Source: Scenedesmus sp. ARA3 (lineage: Eukaryota; Chlorophyta; Chlorophyceae; Sphaeropleales; Scenedesmaceae). Taken from it: a stretch of 64,000 nucleotides of DNA. The position numbers and the translations under genes were made by a program. Positions 50,787 to 61,381 of this stretch are shown here, piece after piece. The notes below the pieces were generated by a model. That model was not told the origin of the DNA. It worked only from the letters and a program-made list of their open reading frames with translations, and searched no databases. Within the stretch, counting starts at the first letter, position 1, and every line of letters begins with the position of its first letter. The stretch covers positions 1-64,000 of the forward strand of contig RWJK01001945.1 of NCBI GenBank assembly GCA_004335835.1, given 5' to 3'.

Positions 50787-53252
50787 GCAGGCGAGGTCAG
50801 TGTGCGTCAGCAAGGCATTGGAGCAACAGCGCCCTACCAGCTGCTAGCACGCTGTTGGGCCGGATGGTGGTGCAAAGAGACACAAATAAGCTCGCCAAGT
50901 TACACAGCAGAAGACTGTACAGCACAGCATGAGCAAGAGGGACGCTACAGCTCTTGTAACTCACGCTTGTCAGCTGCGACAGCAGCCAGCTCTCCTGTGC
51001 GCCTCCTGGCAGCTGCTGCCATGCCAGGCGGCGGCCCTGCAGCAGCGCCTGCTGCCTTGCCGCCGCCAGCTGCTGCTCCCGCCTTGCCTGCTGCACCTGC
51101 GCCTGCACCTGCCTTGCCTGCAGCCAGCCGTGATGCTTGCAGGGACTGCACGTGCGTCTGCAGCGCTGCCACATCATGCTGCACAGCAATCGAATCAACC
51201 AGCATCAGCACATCAATGGTCAGTGAGTTGTAACAGCCAAGCCAGCACGATGAAAACAAGCAGTGGGCATGCCGCAGCACAGCTGGTTATTTCACTCGCA
51301 GCAGAGTGGATGACCTGCTGCCCACCTTGAGTGCAGTCAGGCCTGCAGACAGTGCCACATCCATGGCCTTGGTCAGTGTCTTTGGCGCCTCCTCGGGTCG
51401 GGGCCCCTCCGCTTGGCACATAGCAAGAGCCATGAGGTGGCGCACACGCCAGGCCTGCTGGCCCTCCACCTTATCCAGCAGCTGTGCAGCAAGAACATGT
51501 TGCACACTACAGCAGTTACAAGGCTGCAGGTGGCAGCAAATTGTGTTGCTCCGCTCCAAACATGTACAAGCTGGCGCGTCACACAGTTCTTACATAACAC
51601 AACTGCTTGCTGCTGGCCTTCAACCTTATCCAGCAGCTGCGCAGTGAGAACAACCAGCACAAACAGCGCTACAAGGCAGCGCATAGTACGTGCAGGCCTC
51701 AAGTCTGCCTGCCAAAAACATCAACCATACAGCTCCTACTTAGTGTGATTGCTCACTGCCTCTGCTGCTGTCCAAGAATATCCCTGCCCCGCTGACTGCA
51801 CCAGACAACCCATACAGCAGGCTGCTGGTACAGCCGCAATAGCTGCTGCCTATGCTGCTCGTTGCACCACTATACTATCTGCTGTGTTACTGGTCATACA
51901 TGCTCCTGCTGCAGCTCCAGCTGGCATTTTGGCCCACACCTGGTTGAGCCGCTCCGCTGATGGCAGCAGGTGGCTGCGCAGCTGATCACACTGCAGGGGC
52001 CGTGAGGCATGCCAGTAGTGCACGCTGCCGTTGTAGATGAGGTACGTGTACCTGCCACGATCACACAGCCATCCGCACGCGCAGACACGTGGCAACATGA
52101 CATGTCAAGACCAAGGTTGTGCTTGCTTGAGTCACACACCGGCAACCCTGCATACTGCTGTTGCTGCTGCTGTTGCTGCAGTTCACCTTCAAGCGTTGGC
52201 GCAGTAGCAGCTGCTGGGCTAGTGCCTGGGCTGTCAACGCATTTGCAACAATGTGAACTGCTTCGTTGCTGGTATGCCCTCTTGCACATGCTCCTCAGCA
52301 GCGAGCCACACGCTGACAACCAGGCACATCACTGGAACTACAAAAACCCATGATAGCTAGCTGCTGTTGCAGCAGCTGCTGCCACTAGCGCCACTGCTGC
52401 TTGCCTGGGGTTGGCTGCTGCCAGCTCAGCGCCCTGCAGGATGTAGCGCAGCGCCTCCAGCACGCCATCCACCAGAGCCTGGCCCTTGAAGCTGCTGCTG
52501 AGCTGCGACACCAGCTGCCCAGCAGCAAACAGCGCCCTGCACATGGCCTGGCTGCGCGTCTCGGCCTTGCCCTGCGGCCCTGGGGCATGGTACCTGGGCG
52601 GGGTGTGCAGCACAAGGTGATGCTGCTGGGTGGTGCTGCTGGTGAACTGTGCTGCGCTAACAACAACCGCATGACGTGCAGATGGTGTCTACTGCTGTCC
52701 TTCCTGCTCTGCAAGTTGCTGCTGCACAGCATGATTAGTGCCACCGTGGAACACACGTGCGCTATCAAAGCAAACATGCACACCTCGAAAAGGACCATTG
52801 CTGTGTTGCTGCAAGCCAACAGCTGCAACCTGCGCCCACCTCTGAGCATGCACAAAAAATGCGTCCAGCAGGGACCTTGCCCGCTGCAGGTCTCCAGCCT
52901 GCATGACAGTCAGTCAGTGTGCTTTTGACCTTTCTCCAAGCAACATAGCCACGACCCTGCCGTAAAGGCAGTGCCGCTTGCTGCGCAGGCAGTACTGTTC
53001 AGCACCTGCTTTTCGTCCATGCATCACGGCTGCACGCATGATATGCTTTGCACAGATGTAGAAAGCAGATAATCAACATGCGCTGCTGATGGTAACACTC
53101 ACCTTGAGTGCAGCTTCAGCAGCTGACACCAACACCTCCAGGCCTTGCTGGCCTGGGCATGCAGGACTGCCCTTCAGCAGCTCTTCTGCATTTGCAAACA
53201 CCACTGCATCCTTTCCGCCACTGCCTGCATTCCTTCGAGTCAAAGATGTCAT
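34410..53252 (-). CDS. CFAP46: CFAP46/FAP46, flagellar central-apparatus (C1d) protein, complete
   Basis: 35 coding exons with consistent phase throughout, giving 3136 aa. Exons: 53252-53103, 52898-52840, 52593-52405, 52051-51940, 51481-51326, 51178-50965, 50692-50595, 50357-50226, 50013-49779, 49532-49372, 48863-48589, 48421-48184, 47956-47849, 47603-47358, 47121-46960, 46791-46572, 46318-45927, 45745-45497, 45238-44966, 44685-44440, 44188-44084, 43814-43679, 43492-43113, 42886-42221, 41984-41392, 41172-40924, 40603-40243, 40052-39792, 39294-38564, 38231-38132, 37941-37804, 37533-36904, 36569-36043, 35288-35132, 34871-34410. The N-terminal RYTYLIYNGSVHYW followed by RPL and HLLPSAE matches the CFAP46 signature. 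The body is TPR-like alpha-helical, with Ala/Gln inserts. The C-terminus (LDPELCALPWEALR, LLVLGPGRLL, RGVRSVALATVAGTP) looks like a divergent CHAT-type domain. CFAP46 belongs to the C1d projection with CFAP54, CFAP74 and CFAP221 and is needed for normal beating. It implies a flagellate cell or life stage. The intron after exon 3 has a GC donor. Confidence 0.9.
34879..34924 (-). repeat. (CTG)n tract before the last CFAP46 exon
   Basis: About 15 triplets, CTG in the CFAP46 sense strand, followed by CCGCCAG and the start of the last exon at 34871. It occupies the pyrimidine-tract position. Confidence 0.9.
35150..35920 (-). repeat. ~265-bp tandem array, three copies containing the 5' end of CFAP46 exon 34
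   Basis: The segment agctgtaccagccaggccct, ending at the acceptor ctgctgcctgcag, occurs at about 35233-35293 (used), 35496-35555 and 35757-35816 (diverged). Each is followed by related spacer text such as gggtcagccagatagcggt. Shorter acceptor-only copies lie near 35372-35400 and 35634-35662. Confidence 0.8.
36576..36664 (-). repeat. (CTG)n tract, about 29 units, before CFAP46 exon 33
   Basis: Perfect triplets, CTG in the sense strand. They end a few nucleotides before the acceptor TTTGCAG of the exon starting at 36569. Confidence 0.95.
39527..39605 (-). repeat. Copy of the 3' end of CFAP46 exon 28
   Basis: Encodes NASPVIEYLEAMQAQ followed by a GTGGG donor. The true exon end at 39792-39850 encodes DASPVIEYLEAMQAQ followed by GTGGG. 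The copy lies about 260 nt downstream in the intron. Confidence 0.85.
40770..40800 (-). repeat. Copy of the 3' end of CFAP46 exon 26
   Basis: Plus-strand ccccacctggccagcacccgc resembles the true donor region ccccacctggccagcgcctgc at 40919-40940, and both are preceded by gcaggcagc. A frame here (EYGCLLLGVQQ) does not fit the phase of neighbouring exons, so I do not use it. Confidence 0.6.
49105..49325 (-). repeat. Two extra copies of the 3' end of CFAP46 exon 10
   Basis: The true end (49372-49445) encodes RACLHLELARAEAGADSFAK plus the donor GTGGGT. Copies at about 49242-49325 (QACLHLELARAEAGADGFAK) and 49115-49190 (RACLHLELARAEAGADSFAK) keep the reading frame and donor, about 127-130 bp apart. 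Confidence 0.9.
50698..50784 (-). repeat. (CTG)n tract, 29 units, before CFAP46 exon 7
   Basis: Perfect triplets, CTG in the sense strand, immediately followed by CTTGCAG and exon 7 at 50692. Confidence 0.95.
51458..51660 (-). repeat. Duplicated 5' end of CFAP46 exon 5
   Basis: The exon start and acceptor (plus-strand ctgctggccctccaccttat, then ccagcagctgtgcag) recur about 153 nt upstream at 51611-51645 as ctgctggccttcaaccttat, then ccagcagctgcgcag. Confidence 0.85.
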
Positions 53253-54439
53253 AGCAATTGTTTACAGCACGTCCATGTTGTTGCGGAGATCGCATGCCAA
53301 AGCAATCAAAGCATGCCTGTAAGGCAGCAGAACTGCAGGACTGCACGGCGTGTGACTTGGACGGAAGCCAGAGCATTACAATAATTAAATCAATTCATAT
53401 TTGCTTGTGGCTTAGAGATCGTGTACGTCGAACAAAGCACAGCGATTCAAACGGCGAGTTTCCTGAACTAGGTTTTGACACGTAGGGACCTCTTCGATTC
53501 CACCGCATCTGAGCTGTGGTTTCTGCCTCAGCCGTTTATTTTTATTACTAGTTCGACAATTTGTGCTTGATTACACGCAAGCAAGGCATCCGAATAAGTT
53601 GACTTGAGTTGACTGCTGTACGCCCCACCTGTCACGACACAGCAGCCTGTCGGTATGATGGCAAGCAGGCTGCAGCCCACAGGAGCATCGTGGCCTGGTC
53701 ATACTAATGCCTAAACAAGCAGCGCTGATCTAAGGACTATGGTGTCATTTGCTCGGAGTTGGGACCAGCCCTGCCTGTGCATGCATCATCATGCTGCACT
53801 GCTGTGCTGCAGTGTGTGTGCTCTTGCTCAGGATGTAAGTGTGCGGCTGCTTGTTGGTGAGTAGCATATTAATGCAAGTTGCGACACCGGAACATCTATG
53901 TGAAACAAGAGGTCACAGGGGCTGCTTGTTTTGCACCAGCTGTGCATGCTGCTGTGGGAAACAGCAGCGCACCAGCTGGTACATACATGCATACAAGAAT
54001 AAGCACCAGGCGGGTAACCACAAGGGTGCATATGTCAAAGGAAACACCGAACAACACAGGAGCGGCTAGCATGACAACACTGCATGCCATTTGCACAAAT
54101 TCATCTGTGCTGCAGGCCCTGCAGTACCAGGCATGTCATACATCAAGAAAGGGTAGTGCCAACTATGCTGTTCTTGGCTGCCGAACAAAGTTGCATGTAG
54201 TGCTGGCCCAATGGTTTGCATCATGCAGTTCAACCACTACATCACTCATAGCATAGGTTGCTCTAATGTACAGTCTGCAGTGCAGGTCATCTGTAACCCA
54301 GCATTATAACCTCGCTGACATGTAGACAGCACACCATGCTGCTGCCAGCAACGCCACATGCTTGCCGCACACATGCTGCAACCAGCTCTGACAGTCAGCC
54401 ATTTTTGCTGCCACATCCAGCTGCCCATCTACACATCAT
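53253..54439. promoter_or_regulatory. Intergenic region upstream of CFAP46
   Basis: About 1.2 kb between the CFAP46 start and the stop of the A/P-rich gene, both on the minus strand. No coding exon was seen. It should contain the CFAP46 promoter; no cilia-specific element could be defined by eye. Confidence 0.4.
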
Positions 54440-57400
54440 CTACACCTCCACGCCAACAGCACCATCGCCGCATGCTGCCCCCTCCTGCCCCTGTGCGCCT
54501 CCACCAACATCAACCTCCATCGCTGCCGCCCCTGCTGCGCCAGCAGCCTCCGCCTCGCCGTCCTGCGCTGCTGTCAGCAGTGCGCTGATGCGCTGCAGCA
54601 GCATTGGGTTGTCCAGCCGCAGTGAACGGCCCTCCAGCACCGCCAGGCTCACGCGCGTGTCCAGCAGCTGGCCCTGCAGCGACTCCAGCACCAGCCGCAT
54701 CTGCAGCACACAGCAGCAGCAGCAGCAGCTTATATGTCAGCGCAATGCAATGTGCGCACCAAGGTGTGAGAGCCAGATGTTCAAGAACATGTTGGCACGC
54801 ATCACACGCCAACACACAACTGTAGGCAGAGCAGTGCAGGCGGGCATGAACACTACCTCCTGCAGGCTGTCAGGCCGCAACAAGCTAATGTACGGCTTGC
54901 AGTGAACTAATTTTTGCTTCCAGGCAAGAATGCGCAGTGGCTGCCACTGACCTCCTCCAGCCGCCTGATTGGCTCCTGCAGCTTGCCAGTCAGCGGCGCA
55001 GGCAGCTCCTCATCAGCGCCGCCACCAGCATTGCCGCTGCTGCCGCCTAAGCCACTGCCAGCACCAGCGCTTGCTGCATGCATCAGGCCAGCTGTGCCTG
55101 GCCCTGGCCTGCCAGCTGGGGCAGCTGCACTGCTGCGCAGGTCAGGGCAGGGCCTGACCCCCATGGGTGCTGAGCTTGGGCCGGGGGAGGGTGTGGCGGC
55201 TGCTGCAGCTGCTGCTGGGGCTGCGGCAGAGACAGGTGTGTGCATGGCGCGCTCAGGTGTGACTGCTGCTGCTGCTGTTGCTGCTGGAGCAGGCGCAACT
55301 GCAGCGGCACTGGAGTTGGTGTCCATGGGTGTTGGTGCAGGTGTGGGTCTGTTGATGTTGCCAGCGACGCTTGCCGCTGCTGCTGCTGCTGCAGGCGCAG
55401 GCGCTGCTGGCGCAGCTGCTGGAGGCCTCAGGAAAGCCGCAAGCCCACCTCCTGCTGGCGCTGCAGCTGATGCTGACGTAACAGGCTTGCTGCGGCTTGA
55501 GCCATCATCCACGCTGCCAGCGCTCGGGCGCTTGCGCAGCAGCGACAGTGGTGCCCTGCCGCCACCAGATGCCCCTCCTCCACTCATGCCGCCTGCTGCT
55601 GCTGCTGCTGCTGTCGGTGCAGCACCAGCAGCTGGCCTGTTCATTGCCAGCCCCGCTCCTACCAGGCCGCTGCCCACAGGCCGGAAGTTCAGGCCACTGC
55701 TCTGCTGCTGCTGCTGCCGCAGCTGAGCAAACAGCTGGCCAGGGGCAGCGCCTGCCTTGCTGGCACCTGCCCCTGCTGCTGCGGCTGCTGCTGCGCTGCC
55801 TGGTGCTGCAGCAAATGCAGGCTTGCTGGGTTGGTTGTTCAGACTGAGGGGCTTGAGTGGCACAGCGTTGCCTGGGCGGCCTGCCCCTGCCGCTGCTGCA
55901 GCTACTGGCGTGGCAGCTGGTGGTGCCTTTGGCGTGGCAGCTGGTGCTGCTGCTGCTGGTGTTGCTGCCGCTGTTGCTGCTGGCGTGGCAGCTGGTGCTG
56001 CTGGTGGTGTAGCAGTGGGTGCAGCTGCTGGCATGGCGGCTGACATGGCAGCAGGTGCAGCTGCTGCTGGTGCTGCTGCTGGCGGGGTAGTTGCTGGCGC
56101 TGCTGCTGCTGGTGTGGCTGCTGGTGGCACTGCTGGTCCAGCTGATGGGAATGCTGCTGAGATATTGGGGCTCCCAACAGTGTCATTCGCACCACCCGGC
56201 AGCTTGAAGTCAAACGCAGAGGGGCTGGGCTGGCTGCCTGACAGTGGCCGGGCCATAGGCGTGGTGGATGGCGTGGCGCTTGCTGCGCCTGAGGCTGCTG
56301 CTCCCACTGCTGCGCCCTGCAGCATGCCGCTGACAGGAGAGGCAGCAACACCAGCAGCAGCATGCACAGCAGCTGTTGCAGGTGAAGCAGGCAGCGGCAT
56401 CAGCACTGATGTGGCTGCTGGTGGAGCCGCTGGTGTGGCTGCTGGCGTAGATGCTGCCAGCACCGCAGCGTCTGGCGTGCTGCTGATGGCTGCCACCTCA
56501 ACGCTGGCAGGCTGCACCACAGCGGCAGCAGCAGTGTCTGTAGCTGCTGCAGGCGCGGCTGCTAGCGGCGCTGTCTCTGAAGCTGCTGCTGCCTCTGGGC
56601 TAACTACAGTTGCAGGCAGCTGCCCTGCCGACACGGGCCTGCTGCTGCTGCTGCTGGGGTCAGCTGCTGCTGCAGCTGCCAGGCCAGCCTGCTCAGCAGC
56701 CTCACCCTGCTGCTGGTCAGCAGCCATGGGCTCAATGGCTGGCAGCGGCGCTGTGTGCTGCAGCACAGGCTCTGGCACAGGCATGGGGGTTTCAGCTGGT
56801 GTGGGCTCTGGCGCTGCTGCTGCTGCTGCTGTTGGCTGGGCGGGCTCTTGGGTGATCATGGGGACTGGCGTGGGCTCAGTGGCTGGGGGTAGCTCTGGGG
56901 TGGCCTCAGCTGGGGCTGTGGCTGCTGGCGGCGGGCTTGGGATGTCAGTGGCTGCAGGCGCCACGCTGCAGAGCAACAACAAACAGCAGCAGGTGAGGGA
57001 GACGTGCTTGGCATGGAGCCGCTGTGGAATATGCTGATAATAGAACGCAGTAGTATCATCGCACACCCCTGGCATCTTCCCTTGCGAGGTCTTTGTATTT
57101 GCTGCAGAAGTTGAAGGTTTCCTGCAAGCCACGTGCGCAGGTAACAGCAAGTGTCTGCTGCTGCGCAATACAATCATGCTGCCAGAACAGTCCTTTTGTA
57201 AGTGGGGTTCTTGCAAATCATACCTGCCGCTGCCAGCCAGCTGCCCGCCATCGCCATCTGCTGCTGCAGGCGCTGCCAAGCTCCCCTCCACAGCTGCACC
57301 AGCGGCTGCGCCTGTGGCAACTTCTGCATCTGTTGCTGCCGCATCCACCTGCATCGCTGTCACTGCATCACCAATAGCTGCAACTGCAGCAGGGCTGGCA

Positions 57401-58795
57401 TCAGCAGCTGGCTCAGCAGCCAGAGCGGGCTCATCAGCTGCAGCAGGCTCAGCTGCCGCAGCAGCAGGCACAGCTGCAGGCACTGCGGCGGGGCCAAGCA
57501 CTTCATCTGTGCCAGGGCTAGTTGGCCTTGGTGGGATGCTGCTGGGTGCTGCTGCATCTGCATCTCCTGCTGCTGCTGGGTCGCTGGCTGCTGCGCCCTT
57601 GCTGCTGCCTTCCAGGCCTGTCACGCCTCCACAGGAGATGGAGCCTGCAGGGAATCAAGCAGCAAAGCATGTGGCGCCGCACAGCAGCCAGGCTTTGAGT
57701 AAACTGCAAGCATTATCATGATACCATTTCAAGCAGCCGTTTGCTGGACAAATAAAGGTGAGGGAAGCGGCTGCAGGACTGAACACGCAGCGGCAGACAC
57801 TTGATGAGTCATGCTGTCCTGCAACCCTCTGTGCTGCGACAGCCCCGCATGCACTGCTTCCAGCTGAAACCGTGCTGCAGCTGCATACATACATTGTGAA
57901 TATTGTTTTCAGCAGCGCCCAGCAGTGCTGCAGTGCAAGCCCTGCCGCGTCATCACCCACCTGTGTTGCTGAAGGTGGGCTTGGCTGGCGCCTTTTTGGC
58001 TGGCTGTGCCGCGCCCTCGTCCTCATCAAGGTCATCAACGCCAAAGTCAGGGAAGAAGTCCTCATCGTCCTCCTCCATGGCTGCAGCAGAACATTGGCCA
58101 GGTACAGGCAGGCAGACGGGAGTTGTCAGGGACGGGAAACGGCTTGCAGGAATCGACTGACTTGCTTGCAGGAAACATGCGCAAGGTGCACCATGTGACC
58201 AGGTTTTGCTACAGTTCCAGTTGCAGTAGCGCAACACTCATATTAGCAAATATATCTGCTCACGTGGCAAGAATGCTCACTGCTCCCTTACCATTTGCGC
58301 CAAACCCGCCAGCAGGTGCCTTGTTCTTCCTGCAAGCAGACATGCAAGCAGACATGAGGACCAAGGTATGCATGTAGAAGGCACGGCTGCAAGGGTCTTG
58401 CGTACTGACATGAGCAAGATGATTGAAGTTCCTGTAAAGTCTTGGCCCCTGCATGGGGTGTGAGCAACTCCAGCAGGCCAAGCAAGCCAGCATGTTGTGG
58501 CGCTGTCCACAGCTGCCACAGTTGCACTTCAGTGTTCGATGGTGGGATATTCAGCTGATCAGCCAGTCTTACCCTTTGCTGCCTGCATCCTCTCCAGCTT
58601 TGGCTTTCGTGGATCCAGCCAGGAAGGACGCTCCATTATCATCCTCTTCACCTGCAGCAGCACCCATGTTCAAGTCGTTAACATGGCAGCAAGTCTGTCA
58701 GGCTGCCAGCTGTGAGCATCTGACAGTACGTGCGTTGCACAAAGCATCAAAAAAAGATCAATATGATGAATCAGGCAGCACTCACCGCCCAACAT
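54440..58795 (-). CDS. A/P-rich protein with acidic N-terminus, unrecognised
   Basis: Seven coding exons: 58795-58786, 58651-58573, 58329-58292, 58080-57961, 57644-57224, 56965-54952, 54700-54440; 980 aa with matching phases. The first coding exon is only 10 nt (ATGTTGGGCG). The N-terminus is acidic (GEEDDNGASFLAG; EEDDEDFFPDFGVDDLDEDE), followed by KK/AP-rich sequence. Residues about 230-830 are Ala/Pro/Thr low complexity in PAA/TPA units. An RKRPSAGS patch near 55525 (plus) may be a basic signal. The C-terminal 100 residues are the only ordered-looking part, with predicted helices LTGKLQEPIRRLEEMRLVLE and LLDTRVSLAVLEGRSLRL, then an acidic tail. I do not recognise the family. Composition fits a nuclear or scaffolding protein; that is inference. 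Confidence 0.65.
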
Positions 58796-59385
58796 GGTGG
58801 CTATCGTGCGTGTGCTCTCCTTGCTGCCGGGATGGCACCGTTGGCGGGCTTTCTGTAGTTCTGGTACAGCACTGACCCTCTGAGCTGCTCAACGACCTGA
58901 AGCTGTCTAGCTAGCAAAAGAAAATGAAAAGCGGCTACAAGTTGCAACCTGCTTGTCTAGATTCAAAACGAGCGATGAGAGCAGCAGTACGCACAGACAG
59001 AGGTAAACAGGGCCACACAGGACTTTGAAGAACACAATGAGACCTTTCTTTTCAAACCTGCAGGAAAACGCCGTGCCTAGGCCTGATGTTACCTAGGGTT
59101 CTTGCTGCTGCTTAGGCCACTGGCACCACGTCCAGCGCGACCTGTTCTTGTGTGATTTGCCTCAACCAACCAAAGCCAACTCTTCCTGATCTGTATCGGG
59201 CTCTAGATCTGCGGCTGTCGCTCACCCTGCGAGTCTTTTGTCCTGCTTGGTGCACCCAGTGCATGACACTGCTGCTGCAGTTGCGACAGCCGTGGCGCTC
59301 TGCTTACCACCTTGATATAGCTCAGCAAAGGTGGAGTCACTACTGTGGCTTTACAAGAGGCACAATACACTACAAACCAGCAGCA
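58796..59385. promoter_or_regulatory. Head-to-head intergenic region, A/P-rich gene / SfsA
   Basis: About 590 bp between divergent start codons. Candidate 5' UTR exons exist on the minus strand (for example after CTTCAG near 58895) but none reads in frame into the first coding exon. Likely promoters for both genes. Confidence 0.4.
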
Positions 59386-60076
59386 ATGGCCGCAGCAGCT
59401 GCGCTGCCTGCAAGGGATCAGTTGCAGGAGAGGGTGCTGCTGTACCAGTATGGTGAACTGCTGCAGGTGTGTGCTGTGGCTGTCACAGCGTACATCGTGC
59501 ATGCTCACCAGAAGGCTCTCAACTATTTGTTTGTAGCATGAGTGACATGAACACAAAATGGCAAACCTGAGGTGGGGATTGTGCATTATGCCTGTTGCAC
59601 TCTGCAGGGCATGCTGCACAAGCGTTACAAGCGCTTCCTGGCAGACATAGAGTTTGTTGGCAGCAGCCGTGACCTGCAACAAACAACATCATGTGCAGCA
59701 GAAGGGGCTGCGGCTGCGGCAGCAGCAACAGCAGCGGCAGCAGCGGCTACAGGTGAAGCCTGCGCCACAGCTCCTTCACCAAAGCGAAGGAGACGGACAG
59801 CAGCAGAAGTGGCAGCAGCAGCAGCAGCGGCAGTAGCAGCAGTAGATGTAGCTGCTGCAGGCAGCAGCAGCAGTGGTGCCCAGCAGACAGCTGCTCCTCT
59901 GTTGACAGTAGTGCACTGCCCCAACACCGGCAGCATGACTGGCATGCTGGATGGCCTGCCAGCGCCAGCAGCATGCAGCGTCTCAGGCTCTGCCACACGC
60001 AAATACAAACACACCCTGGAGATGATCTGCGTACCAAGGCAGCAGCTGACAGACCAAGCCAGTGCTGCCGCGTCAC

Positions 60077-60113
<37 letters not shown>

Positions 60114-60816
60114 GGCAGGGTCACAGCGCGGCACATGGGTGGGTGTGCACAGCGCCCTTGCCAACAAGCTCGCGGCCGCCATGCTGAAGCAGCAGCTGCT
60201 GCCCCAGCTGGGGCAGTACAGCAGCGTGCAGCCAGAGGTGAAGCTGGGCGGCAGCAGCAGCAGCCGCGTTGACTTTCTGTTGACCAGGCCTGATGGAGGG
60301 AAGGTGTTTGTTGAGGTGAAGAGCGTCACCATGGCCATGAGCCAACAGCAGTGGAGTAGCAGCAGCAGCGGCGGCAGCGCTGCTGGCAGCAGCGGTAAGA
60401 AAAGATCAGCCGGGGGTAGAAAGAAAGCCCCAAGCAAGCAGGCCGCTGCTGCACCTCAGCAACTGGCAGCTGATTCAGCAACAGCAACAGTGGGGGTGGC
60501 AGCAGCAGGAGCAGCAGCAGCAGCAGCAGCAGGCGGGCTAGTTGCCGTGTTCCCAGACGCTGTGTCGGTCAGGGCACAGCGGCATGTGCAGGACCTCGCG
60601 CAGCTCAAGGCAGCAGGCCACGACGCAGTGTGCCTGTTTGTGCTGCAGCGGGACGACTGCGGCTGCTTTGCGCCGGCTGCCCACATTGACCCGGCATATG
60701 CTGCCGCGCTGCAGGCTGCACATGCGGCCGGTGTGCAGATGCTGGCTGTGGTGTGTGAGCAGGACCCAGATGCGGGGGCCATCTGGTTCAGGGGCAGCGT
60801 GCCGGTGATACTGTGA
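59386..60816 (+). CDS. sfsA: SfsA family protein (predicted nuclease-like, DNA-binding)
   Basis: Two exons: 59386-59466 and 59608-60816, phase 0, 429 aa. The conserved SfsA blocks occur in order: HKRYKRFLADIEFVG, VVHCPNTGSMTGML, RKYKHTLEM, VGVHSALANKLA, SRVDFLLTRPDGGKVFVEVK, VAVFPDAVSVRAQRHVQDL, GHDAVCLFVLQRDDCGCFAP, HIDPAYAAAL, GVQMLAVVC. Asp249, Glu263 and Lys265 fit the D...ExK arrangement of the PD-(D/E)XK-type fold assigned to SfsA. Bacterial SfsA is about 230 aa; the extra length here is Ala/Ser/Gln low-complexity inserts between blocks (after the first block, before HCPNTGSM, and between the ExK block and VAVFPDAV). It is a eukaryotic gene, not contamination: it has an intron and local codon and repeat style. 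The bacterial name reflects sugar-fermentation phenotypes; the algal role and location are unknown. Confidence 0.88.
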
Positions 60817-61381
60817 CTCGGAGGCAGCTGATGCCTGCGGGTGGGTGGTGCTGCAGCAGCAGGGGTCATGGTGCATCGCTGTATTAGGCACGTATGGCTT
60901 CCTGCACTGGCCATTTGCAGCGGTTGCTGGGAACGGCTTGGCCGCCAAGGCCCTGGGTGACTGCAGAATTATGTGACTGTCTATTTATAGAACGATTGCG
61001 GCTGCGCTGGCTTGAGTTCAGACTGGTGCACTGTAGGGTTGTGCGGTGACAGAACTTGCTCTAGCGTGCCACGCTGCAGTGCAGCCCTGTACGTGGCTTC
61101 TTGAAAGGCTTGGTGAACTGCAATGCGTTGCTGAAGTCCAGTAAGCATCGCTGTATGTACCACTGGTTACAATTGCACAGACGCCCTCTACCACACACAA
61201 ACACATTGTGCTGCACTGCTGAGCGGCGCATGCCAGAAGAATGGTAAGGACGTCAACAAACTCTCTCGACCCACGCTTAAAAGCTTTTCCTGTAACCGGC
61301 CGAGCAACTTTTTTTGGGAATGGTCGCGCGTGTGCGTGCCGTTCGCACCGTTGTGACCACCACCACTCCATAACAGATCAA
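60817..61381. other. Convergent 3' region between SfsA and the ICME-like gene
   Basis: No gene seen. Candidate chlorophyte TGTAA poly(A) signals occur on the plus strand at 61291-61295 (475 nt after the SfsA stop) and on the minus strand at 61167-61171 (about 210 nt after the ICME-like stop), so the two 3' UTRs may overlap. Confidence 0.4.
61167..61171 (-). promoter_or_regulatory. Candidate polyadenylation signal TGTAA (ICME-like gene)
   Basis: Minus-strand TGTAA about 210 nt downstream of the stop codon. Supported by position only. Confidence 0.35.

Noticed and set aside
53370..53520. tRNA-like GATTC segments
   Set aside because: Isolated matches to a T-loop-like string with no matching acceptor or anticodon stems.
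59386..60816. SfsA as bacterial contamination
   Set aside because: Has a spliceosomal intron and CAG-type low-complexity inserts like its neighbours, and lies among flagellate-alga genes on the same sequence.
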